Origin: Leucosporidium creatinivorum | Taxonomy: Eukaryota > Basidiomycota > Microbotryomycetes > Leucosporidiales > Leucosporidiaceae | Reading direction: 5' to 3' | Length of the DNA: 64,000 nucleotides | Assembly: GCA_001600635.1 (NCBI GenBank) | Contig: BCKL01000016.1 | Span: 362,449 to 426,448, forward strand | Part shown: piece after piece, positions 12,998 to 22,966 of the stretch | Numbering within the stretch: position 1 is the stretch's first letter | How the letters are laid out: each line of letters begins with the position of its first letter | Made by a program: the position numbers and the translations under genes | Notes under the pieces: generated by a model | What the model saw: the letters and a program-made list of their open reading frames with translations, nothing else | Database searches by the model: none | Told to the model about the DNA's origin: nothing

Positions 12998-14014
12998 ATG
13001 GCCTCCTGGGACTTTGGACGCCCCTCCTCAGCGCAAATGAACCGACGACGCAGCGCTAACCCTCTCCCCCGGCTGCAGATTCAGAAGCAGATCCTCCTCG
13101 GCGAAGCGTCGACGGGCAAGTCATCCCTGCTGGTACGCCTGACGGACGACCGGTTCCTCACCAACTCAGAGCCAACCATCGGCGTCGAGTTCGGCTCGCG
13201 ATTGGTGACCCTCACCGGGGGCAAGGATGAGGGGAAGAAGGTGAAGTTGCAGATTTGGGTTAGTCTAGAGCTACTTCCCTGAGCTCTCGTACAGTGTAGC
13301 TCAGCCGCTGACCTCGCCTCCTCCCTCTCCGCCGTTCTCGCAGGACACCGCCGGCCAAGTCGGTCTTCGCTGCTATCCTCTCTGCTCGAATCAAGCTGAC
13401 CGATTCATACGAAACAGGAATCCTTCCGCTCCATCACCCGCTCCTACTACCGCGGCGCAGGCGGCGCGCTCCTCATCTTCGACATCACTTCTCGGCCTTC
13501 CTTCGTCGCTTGCCGGAGTTGGCTGGCGGATCTGAGGGCATGGGGAGAGGAGGATCTGGTCATCCTGTTGGTGGGGAATAAGGGGGATCTGTGTGCGCCG
13601 CTGGAGGGGAATGAGGCGAGGTTGGCGAGGGGCGAGGTCGGTGAGGGAGAGGCCGAACCCGAGGCAGCACCGACACCAGCAGCAGAGGGCGACGACGAGG
13701 ACGACGAGGCAGCACAAGAAGAAGAAGTCGACACCACTCTCACCTCTCTCCCAGCCACCTCCTCTGACCCGTCACGCGCCATCCTCCCCTCCGAAGCCCT
13801 CTCCTGGGCCCGAGAAGAAGGCCTCGCCGGCTACGTCGAGACCTCCGCCAAGTCGGGCTCGGGAGTAGAAGCTGCCTTTGACAAGCTGACGCGGGAGGTG
13901 CATCGAAGGCATCAGGCCGGGCTGGCGGCGAGGAGGGGAGCGGCGGGGAGTGCGGGTGGGAGTGGGGCGTTTAGTCTCGGAGGAGCAGTGGGGAAGAGTG
14001 GAAAGTGTTGTTAG
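12998..14014 (+). CDS. Rab4/Ypt4-like small GTPase with acidic insertion
   Basis: Rab GTPases recruit effectors to membranes in vesicle traffic; Rab4 types act on early/recycling endosomes. Three exons: 12998-13258, a 15-nt microexon 13344-13358 encoding DTAGQ, and 13418-14014. Motifs in order: P-loop GEASTGKSS, switch I TIGVEF, WDTAGQE formed across two introns, SFRSITRSYYRGAGGALL, NKGD, ETSAK, and a C-terminal Cys-Cys for double geranylgeranylation. SFRSxTRSYYRGAxGALL and DITSR favour the Rab4/Rab2/Rab14 group. Odd points: about 60 extra residues, mostly Glu/Asp/Ala/Pro, between NKGD and ETSAK; and a 63-nt in-frame segment at 13016-13078 that looks like an intron at its 3' end but lacks a GT donor. 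Whether those 21 residues are translated is open. Confidence 0.88.
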
Positions 14015-14406
14015 TTGGTGTTTGATTCCTTATGTACGGATTTGGTCGATAGTCAGTCGCGGGATGAGCGAGAGAAGCTGGGCCGAGCTGGACCGAGAGA
14101 CAGGAGACGCGTGCGTTTTGCTCGGCTACAGCAAAGCAGGACGAACTGAAGTCAAAGTGCTGCTATACTGCTCTTCTGAGACTTAGCTCGCTACAGTCAT
14201 GCACTCCCACTTCACCTTAGACGCGATGCGAGCGCGACTCATCTCTCCTTCGCTTCTTCTCAACTCTGCTCGTTCCGCTCTCGCCACCTCGCCACCTCGG
14301 CGAATCGACCACAGACTACACCTCAAAGTCGCCCGCACCCTCTTGCACCTCTCTGCACCACTCAAGAGCAGCACTTGAAAGCGCGACCGCATCGCTTCTC
14401 TCTTTG
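14015..14406. other. Intergenic, Rab to CTF4
   Basis: Tandem intergenic space holding the Rab 3' end and the CTF4 promoter. The part before 14406 is pyrimidine-rich. I see no further gene. Confidence 0.6.
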
Positions 14407-17400
14407 ATGGCGGACTCCAACAAGTCCATCGTCTACGCCCATTCGGAGGGTATCACGCGCTTGTCTTTCACTCCTGATGGACGGTAAGCTGCTCACTGGC
14501 TCGCCCTGCTCGCGTCGGCAAAGCTGACGGCTCCGACGAGAACAGAGTCCTTTACACCTCCGGCGCCGAGGGCTACCTTCGCATCTTCGATGTAGACCTC
14601 TCCACCGAGGACTCAGTCGAACCCAAGCTCATCGAGTATCACGAGGAGCCTGTCACCGCATTGTCCACCTCTGTACGTCGTTCCAACCCTCCGAATCCGA
14701 CGCGTTGAAAGCTGACGCGACTTGGGCGTCCTCTCTCTCCCTTACAGAACGACTTTGTCGCCTCCGCTAACGAGGAAGGCACCGTAGTCTTCCACAAGCG
14801 CGATACCCACGAGTTTGTCGAGCTCGTCACGCGTTGCAGCTTCCCCATTCGCTCCATACGTTTCGACCCCAAGGGCAAGCGGATTGCGGTCACTTCAGAG
14901 TGAGTTGTGGTGCAGGCTGAGGCCCGGTAGCATTCGAGCTGACCCTTGTGCTCCCCGACGCGATCCAGCGAGCTCATCGTCAAGGTCGTCGACGTTAAGG
15001 ACCCGCTCAAGGTTCAGCTCCTCCCCGGCCACAAGAAGGGAGTGAGGGAGGCGACCTGGTCCCCCGATGGTTCGATGCTGGTCAGTAGATTGTCCGAAAG
15101 TATCCCCTGAATGCTTGCTGACCGGCTTCACCCACAGGCAACTAGCGATTCCGACGGTCAGATCCGCATCTGGGAGCTGAAGGGCGCCGAGCCAACCTGC
15201 ATTCAAGTCCTCGACGGCATTATCCCGTCCGCTGAACCCGAGTAAGCTCAGCTGGTGATGTGAGAGCTACGAGACGGCACAGCTGACATCTTCGCGTGCA
15301 GGTCCGACCCCACAGTCGAGGTCGTTTGGCATGCCTCGGGGAAGTACATCGTCGTCGCCAGCAAGAGCAACGGTAGGTCGAAGCGGTCAATCGAGAGCTA
15401 CAGAGCATCGCTGACAAGCTCACTACAGAGCTCGTCATCATCTCGACCGACAGTTGGAGCAAGACTGGCTCCTTCTCAGCGAAGGACGGCCACACCTCGG
15501 TGCGCTGCCGTCCTACCGTTCTCGAGATTTTTTGAGCTCACCCCCGCTTATACTATAGGAGATCTCCGCTCTCGCCTTCTCGCCCAACGGCGCCTACCTC
15601 GCCAGCGCCGCCAAGGACGGCTCGGTTCTTGTCTGGAGCACTCAGGATCGCCGAATCGTCAACCGGTGCGCTCGTCTGACCAGCTCGAGCCCGATCCGAA
15701 CCTCACACTCATCTCTCGCAGAACCATACAAACCCACGGCCTCGTCACCGGCATTGCCTTCCACCCCTCCCCTCAAGCTAACCTCCTCGCCTATATCGAC
15801 TTCTCGGGCCAACTGACACGCTGGAAAGACCCCATCCCCTCCAACCTTCCGGGCCACTCGGTCCTCCCCCGCGGTCGGAGCGTCAGTGCCGCTCCTTCTG
15901 CCGTCTCTCGGTCGGGTGCAGGAGGCGAGGAGAAGGCGGCGAGCGAGTTCGGCGGAGAGCTAGATGATGAGGGATGGTTGGAGGACGATGATGATATGAT
16001 GGGAGGTGGTGCTGCTGGAGCCGGAAACGGTGGTGGATATGATGATCTGGAGGATGATGGGATTGTTGTGCCGGCGAGGCTGGGAGGAGCGTCGTCCTTC
16101 AACGCTGAGAGGGGAAGCAAGAGCTATCAGGACTACGGTGCGCGGCTTCTCCCGCTTATTCGAACGCAGATAGCTGATCTTGGGCTCCCTCATACAGGAT
16201 CCTCGTCCTACTCGTCGACCTCGAAGGGACAAGAGTCTTTCCAGCCCGGTTCGACCCCCTTCCGCGAGCAGAGGCGCTACCTCGGTGCGTCGCACTCTGT
16301 CCAATTCCGTGACGACCCAGCTTATCCTTTTCTTTTGTCACATCGCGTAGCCTTCAACATGCTCGGTCTCATCCACGTCGTCGAGCGCGAGGATCAGAAC
16401 ATCGTCACGATCGAGTTCCACGACCGAAGCGCTCAAGCCGGCACTCACTTCAACGACACCTTCAAGTTCACCCTCGGTGCTCTTGGTGCGTGGATGCCTC
16501 GCACGGTCTGTCCTGCGAGCGCTGAAAGCTGACTCCACTCATTAGGCGAGCTCGGCGCTGGCTTCGGATGCCGTGGGACGGCCGAATCGCCTTCTCTCGT
16601 CCACTACCGCTCCTTCGAGACCTGGACTGCATCGCAGGAGTGGCAGTACAGCCTCCCTTCCGGTGAGAACGCCCTGGTCATCGCCGTAGGTGGTCTCGCC
16701 CCTCCTCCCGACGAGCAGGAGATGGGCATCGCCGGCACTGGCACCGTTCTCGTCGCCACCGACAAGGGCTACGTCCGCTTCCTCACTGGGAGTGGACTCC
16801 AGAAGTACCTCTGGAACCTTGGCGAGGAGGTCATCTCGATGGCGGCGGGCAAGGATTGGGCAATCGTCGTCTACCGTGGAGTTGGAGGCGTCGTCGATGG
16901 CCGTCAGAACCTCGAGTACGCCCTCATCGACACCGACTCGTACGAGGTCGTACAGCAGGGCAAGCTGCCGCTCATCAAGGGCGCTTCGCTCAAGTGGATC
17001 GGCTTCACCGACGAGCAGGTGAGTCCGCCTCAGGTCCGAGCCTCTTCCTCGCCCTCGCTGACCCTACTTCGCTCCTAGATCCCCGCCATGTACGACTCCA
17101 ACGGCGTCTTCTCCCTTCTCGACCGATCTCGTCGCCCTCGCCAAGCTCGCTGGGTTCCCACTCTCGACACCAACACCCTCGCTCGCCGCGAAGGCAAGCA
17201 GGAGTCGTACTGGCCCGTGGGCTTGACCGACCAGCATGCCCACGTCATCATCTTGAAAGTGAGTGCTTCTCCTGCCTCGTTGCGACGGTCTCATTGCTCA
17301 CCTCTTTTCATGACCATAGGGAGAGGAGAAGTACCCTCACTTTCCGACGCCGCTCTTCCAGGAGCTCGACCTCCAGCTTCCCCTCCTCCGTCTTGACGTG

Positions 17401-18905
17401 CAGGGTCAAGGTCAACTCGAGGAGAAGTAGGTCGATCTTGCTGGGCTGCAGACTGCCCCGCGCTGACCTCTCCCATCGCAGATACCTCCGCGAATCGCTC
17501 TTCATCTCCCACCGTCGCGATGGCGCCGACCCCACCGACCATGTCCTCAAGGCTACGCTCGCCCGCCAAGAGCTCGATTCGGACAAGCAGCTCCTCATCA
17601 TCATCCAAACCGCCTGCAAGTCGGAGCGACTCGAGAGCGCCCTCGACGCCGCCTTGCTCCTCNCCCAGCCCGCCTCAATCGCCGCCGCCGCCAAGATCGC
17701 TCGCTTCTTCAACCTCCCAGGACTGGAGGAGCGCATCCAACTCGTCGAAGAGGCCAAGACGGGCATCCGCAAGTTCGAGGACGAGAACAAGCGCGGTGGC
17801 AAGTGGGCGCACCTCGTCGACGACAGGACCATCATCGCTCCGCCTCGTCCTGGAGAGGGAGGAAGGAGATCGAACCTCTTTGGAGGTGCTGCGATGGGCA
17901 GTCCCTCCTCGTCGGCCTTCACTCCTCGCGGCACCTCGGTCTTTGGCACAGCCAGAGGTCAGTCGACACCCGCCTCGACAAGCAAGTCGGCGCGCAAGTC
18001 GATCAACTCGGCCGGAAAGGCTCGCGCCGAATCGGCATTCGAGGGGAGCGATGGAGTGGAAATGGATGAGTCGATGGATGTCGATGATGGTGCCGATTGG
18101 CAGGGAGAGGACGATGATGAGGAGGAGCGTTCGCCGAAGAGGGCTAGGTCGAAGTCAAGGTCGAGGTCAAGGTCCCGTAGCATGAGCGAGGACTTGATGC
18201 ACGAGGAGCCAGGAGAGATGGCACCTCCGCCAAAGAAGGGTGAGCTGGACCCGTTGTCATCGTGTACAGCCGACGACAAGCTGACCCTTTGCACTCGCAG
18301 CCGTCAACCCCTTCGCCAAGCGCACCGCCGTTGCGAAGCCCGATCCCGTCTCTTCATCGCCCGCTGGACCGTTCGCCAGCAAGAAGGGAGGCAAGACGAA
18401 CGACGTCAAGCGCACTGGCAGCTTCTTCAGTCGCGTCGAGGGCAATGAGGCGCCGAAGAGTGAGCTCGTCGCCCTCTCGCGTCAGCCCAGCTTTCGCTGA
18501 CCTCTGTTCCACACAGCGAAATCGAAGGCTGGTCGCCCATCTGGCTCTTCCAAGAACGCTTCCGTCACCACCACCGAGCCTGGTTCTCGTCAGACCACCC
18601 TCTTCGGCTTCGCTCCTCCTCCTCCCGCCGAGAAAGGCGAAAAGAAGACCAAGAAGCGCAAGTCAATGGCCGCCGAGGATGAGGAGAATGGCGACGAGGC
18701 TAGCAAGAGCAAGGCGACCGGCAAGGAGACCGCCAGCCTCAAATCCTTCCTCAAGCCCACCACCTCGACCGCTGGGCTCGGCGGAACGCAGGAGTTGCCG
18801 AGGGAGGGCGAGGAGTTTGAGGAGACGCAGGGAGTCGAGTCGCAGGATACTCAGCTTCCGCTGCCGAAGAGGACGGAGAGTGGGAGCACGGAGGTCATTC
18901 CCGAG

Positions 18906-18951
<46 letters not shown>

Positions 18952-19207
18952 TCGCCGAGACTCAGGAAGCTACTCAGGTCGAGACTCAGGAGGCGCAGGT
19001 GAGTCTGGCCACCATTCCTTGACTCTGAGGTAACTGTTTGCTGATGTCCAACACGCGCTACAGGTCCCCGAGAAGGAGAACGTCGCCGCCAAACCCACTT
19101 CGACCACCTCGGCGTCCAAGCTCGAGAAGTTCCGTCGACCCACCGCCGAGGTCGCCCCTGCTGTCGCCGCTACTACCGAGTCGCCTGCCGAGGAGTCTTC
19201 CGCTTAG
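14407..19207 (+). CDS. CTF4: Replisome adaptor Ctf4/Mcl1 (AND-1/WDHD1 homologue)
   Basis: Trimeric hub that couples the CMG helicase to DNA polymerase alpha and other factors, and supports sister-chromatid cohesion. The start MADSNKSIVYAHSEGITRLS leads into WD40 repeats spread over about eight exons (14407-15860: SGAEGYLRIFDVD, WSPDGSML, WHASGKYIVVASKS, AFSPNGAYLASAAKDGS). The central SepB/beta-propeller domain follows (about 16340-17400), with FGCRGTAESPSLVHYRSF, GYVRFLTGSGLQ and MYDSNGVFSLLD, then a helical bundle (RESLFISHRRDG, ARFFNLPGLEERIQLVEEAK) that in relatives forms the trimer and binds client peptides. The C-terminal tail is disordered, with acidic repeats at 18904-18950 and RQTTLFGF, which resembles a PCNA-binding motif. 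Exon 1 ends at 14483 and rejoins at 14546. One ambiguous base (n) lies at 17663 in the helical part. Confidence 0.93.
18904..18951 (+). repeat. GAGGAC hexamer repeat coding for Glu-Asp
   Basis: About seven to eight GAGGAC units in frame within the disordered tail of the Ctf4 homologue encode alternating Glu-Asp. This is a simple coding repeat and may vary in length between strains. Confidence 0.85.
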
Positions 19208-19535
19208 CCTTATTCCCGTGTCGTAAAGCTTCCCATCCCTGTAACATCAGTCTGTTCGCATTCACTCGGCTCGGACGTTCGGCGAAGGGTTAAATCGACG
19301 AGCTCGCGCTAAATCTAGAGGGCTATCCTGAGTGATTGTACAGAGGCATGAAAGATCACCTGGCTCGCGTCGCGAAAGCAAGATTTCCAGACAACAAGGA
19401 TCACTTCGCTAGCGAGGTCAAAGCGGGAGCAAAGCGAGAGCAAGGCGAGGGACATCTCTCGAAGTCTGAAGCTCGGGGCTTGTTTGCTGCTCTGCCTCTT
19501 GCTCTTCCTTCCGCATCGCGCACACCGACTCGGGG
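19208..19535. other. Intergenic, CTF4 to zinc-cluster gene
   Basis: Holds the CTF4 3' flank and the promoter of the Zn2Cys6 gene starting at 19536. An ATG at 19348 opens a short frame that does not splice to the zinc-cluster exon. No other feature is seen. Confidence 0.55.
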
Positions 19536-22500
19536 ATGGCTGAACGGCCTCCCGCTATCCCACTCTTCACGCCGTACAGGCTGCCCTCAGCGTCGGCCCC
19601 GGCTTCCCCAGCTCCAGTCGCAACTTCGCCTCCGGAGCAGCAGTACGCTTCCAGCTCGTTTTACGGCAACAGCGGCGAGTCAAGCAGCAACAGCAGCAAT
19701 CAAATACCCTTGGCCAATGGCTCACGGAGCTCGAACGACCGCTTCGGAGTTGGACAAGTAGCGGAGGACGCCGAAGCATTCGTCGCGGACAAGAGCTGCA
19801 ACTTATGTCGTAGCCGGCGTGTGAGGTGCGATAGAGGTCATCCGAGTTGTCAGCGCTGTCACAAGGGAGCTCAACCCTGCGTGTATCCACCTTCGACAAA
19901 CTGGTAAGTCGAGCGTTTTGCCCGGAGCTCAAGGCCGCGATTCGGTTCGCGAGCGATCGAGGGCTATAAAGCGTTGTAAAGAGACCACAGCTCACGAGAG
20001 CTTTTGTAAATGTAGGGAAGTCCGAAAAGCGGACGAACCGAGGAGCCGAGTCGCTGAATTGGAGCAGAAATTGGGTGAGTAGGCAGAAGGGATTGTCGAG
20101 CGCCGCTCGCTCTACCCTCGCGCCGCAAAATCGCTGACTTCACCTCCTACAGCGTCGCTGCAAAGACAACTCAAGACCACTCAGCAGCAAGCGCAAGTCG
20201 CCAGCGCTCCTCCCCCCTCCGCACCGCCCTTCGGCGCTGCGCCTCCCTCCGCTCGCCCTCTTTCAGCACCACAACTCGTCTACGACGCCGTTTTTCCATG
20301 TCCCACGACGGATCAACTTGCTGCATTGGCGCGATTCTTGGTCGCCGAGATGAGCAGGAGGGCCGACATCGGGGTGCAGAGCGTCGACCATCGACTCGGC
20401 TCACAAGGGCTGGCCAACTCGCTTGCTTGCTCGCTGATAGATGGTCAGTTGGCCCTCCCGCTCTTGCCGGCCAGTCGCTGACTTATCTCTTGTCGTCTTC
20501 GCAGCGAGCGCCAGGATCTGTTGCTCCAAGACACCTGCTCTCCAGCTGCTCAGCAGCGACGCGGCGCGCTTGAAGGGGAGTCTTCACGCTCTGGAACCCG
20601 CCGATGAGGTGTGTAGACTACAAACCGAGTACACTGTGCGTATCTCTGACTCTGGTCATCGCCTCTGCAGCTCGCTGTCGCCGTGCTCTGCTCGCTCGGA
20701 GCTCGGTCCTCTCCCCATTCGGTGCGTACACCTTCTGCGACATCCATCGATCTGGCACCAACTCATCAGCTCTTCGTCTCTGTAGGCCATCATCGGTGCA
20801 CCTCCCCTCTCCCTCGACAACCCCTCCGCATCGCCAAGCTCCTGCCTCGCCGCTGGCTCGCGCCGAGAAGACGCTTGCCTCGCGCTCGAGAAGCGGGCTT
20901 GCGACCTCGCCTGGACAGGTGGCGTGCTGCAGAACAGCACGTGGCCCAACGTTCGAGTCCTCGCCGCGCTGGCAGAGCTGCTGGTTCAGGAGGAGCTCCG
21001 ACCAACTCAAGCTCGCTTCTTTGTTCGGAACACTCTCGGGCTGTGGGAGGATTTGAGGATCGACGTCTTGCCTGGTGACCCGAATGAAGATCTGGCGCGA
21101 GTGTTAGGACGGTCGCTACTCGTGAGGGCCCTCTCTAATCCGCTTCTTTTCGCCGTTGATCTGACTTCGGCTCTGTCGCGCAGGCTGTCGACGCTCTCCT
21201 CTCGCCGCACTGCAGTACACGGCTACTCCTGAATGATGGAGCCGTACACGAGCGACTATCACCGCTCGGAGTAGTGCTCCCTGACGTCCAGGCGACTCGA
21301 CTCGTCTTCATCTTGGAATCTCTCGTCGGCGACGTTCAACGGCTCGCGGTCGACACGCTCAACGTCGCACTGGAGACGATCTCAACCTGGATCACGAGCT
21401 GCTACCGAAGCTACTCTGCTCTGATTTACGGTGAGCTCCCTTGTCTCTCAGGCCACTCGAGCGGAGAGGGAGCTGACTCTCGCTTCGACTTCAACGCCCG
21501 AAGCTCAACAGCACGAGACGCTCAAGCTGCACAACCTCGCTCGGCAACTCTACAGCCTCATCGACGAGATCCATTCGTCCATCCAGCGCCTACAACAGAT
21601 TGTCGTCAACCTTTCGCACCTTTCCAACAACTCCGACGACCACCTTCTCGCCGTCGAACACCTCATCCTCATCACTGTGCGACAAGACTCCTCCCTCATT
21701 GAGCTCGTCCTTCACCTCCACAACCACCTCGAAAGTCTCGGGAACGTCTACGACCCCGAAGGCGACTTTGCGAGGATCAAGCACGAGTCGAGTTTGAGGG
21801 TGCGGATGTGCTTGAAGCTGGCCGCGTGAGTCTTCCACTCCTCTCCGATGACTTAGAGGTTCACTTGCTGACGACCTTGCACTTCAGATTCTGCTCGAAC
21901 GTACGACACGACCCCACTCGCCTCCTCGCCGAGCTCGCTTACTGACGCCATTCACCCTCTGCGCAGCTCTACATGACCTGCTCAGATAAGCACATGGTCT
22001 TCCACCTCGTACGAAGCCTCGACGTGCTCAGCAACTGGACCGCAATCGTCTGTCAGCGTGTCGGGACGCCTGGAGGCCCTCTGGTACCGAATTACGAAGC
22101 GACGATGGAAGAAGTTGGCTGGTGAGTGGCCGAGGGGCTCACCTCGGATCCTCAGCTGACTGTTACCTACAGGCTCAAACAAGCGCTAGGTATCGCCCAT
22201 TGGTTCACCCCTCGAGCCTCGCCGCGCCTCCAAGAGCTCATCGCGGAGCAGGCTCAATGGACCTCAGCGCAGGTAGCGGGTCAGTCTCCCCTTCCCATCC
22301 TCCCCGTCGAACTCCACTCGCTGACCACACCCTCTCCTCTCGTTAGGTGTCTCTCTGCCTCCGCCATTACCATCTCTCGGCGGAACGGCCTACCACCCTC
22401 GCCCCTCCTCTTCATCCACCGCATTCTCTCCCTACGACCGAGACTCGCAAGCTACGTCAGCACATAGCTCTCATCCCACTCAACAGCATCTACCACCTCA

Positions 22501-22630
22501 CGACTCTTATTTCTTGGATCCACGACTCATGGGCAATCAGCCCGACTCGGCGATGGTGGAGAGGATGCCGGACTCGAGCGGCTCGGGCGAGACGGGGAGC
22601 CTTGATGAGGACTCGGCAAAAGAAGGTTGA
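19536..22630 (+). CDS. Zn2Cys6 transcription factor
   Basis: Fungal zinc-cluster regulator, expected to bind CGG-type DNA half-sites in the nucleus. The first exon (19536-19904) ends in the DNA-binding cluster with spacing C-x2-C-x6-C-x6-C-x2-C-x6-C (CNLCRSRRVRC ... CQRCHKGAQPC). The next short exons give RKADEPRSRVAELEQKLASL, a heptad-like dimerisation helix. The body continues through about nine exons with helical middle-homology-like sequence (GVLQNSTWPNVRVLAALAEL, TLKLHNLARQLYSLIDEIHS, HMVFHLVRSLDVLSNWTAIV). It ends with a Ser/Pro/His-rich tail and TGA at 22628-22630. I cannot assign a target pathway. It is co-directional with CTF4 upstream, which does not suggest a functional link. Confidence 0.85.
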
Positions 22631-22966
22631 TAGAAACTGGTCCTCATCTAGCAATACACGCGTGCTTTTACCTGTACTTGAATCGTCGCAGAGCGTGAGC
22701 TCGGCGAAGGCGACTCTCGGGCGTCGCAGGCGACTCAGTGAGGCGAGGAGATCTGCAGCTTTAGTCTAAGCAAGGTATTGGTAAGCACGTCTCGGGGCAG
22801 CCCGACTTGCTGTAGCTCAACAGCCCGCAGCACAACCTCCTCTTCCCGTCCGCTTCCCACTCGAAGCTCCCCTCTCGCGGCTTGGCCTTTGACCGCAACA
22901 TCGTCGCTCGCCGCTCGAGGTCTCGACAGTGACCTCCACGCTCAAAGACCTACAACATAGCAGTAT
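22631..22966. other. Intergenic, zinc-cluster gene to coiled-coil gene
   Basis: Short tandem intergenic region. A cytosine-rich stretch near 22810-22925 precedes the next gene. An upstream non-ATG exon ending in CAG near 22929 is possible but not supported. Confidence 0.5.

Noticed and set aside
18262-19002. Arg/Ser-rich plus-strand ORF resembling an SR protein
   Set aside because: Alternative frame of the acidic, repetitive Ctf4 tail; the alternating Arg-Thr comes from the GAGGAC repeat.
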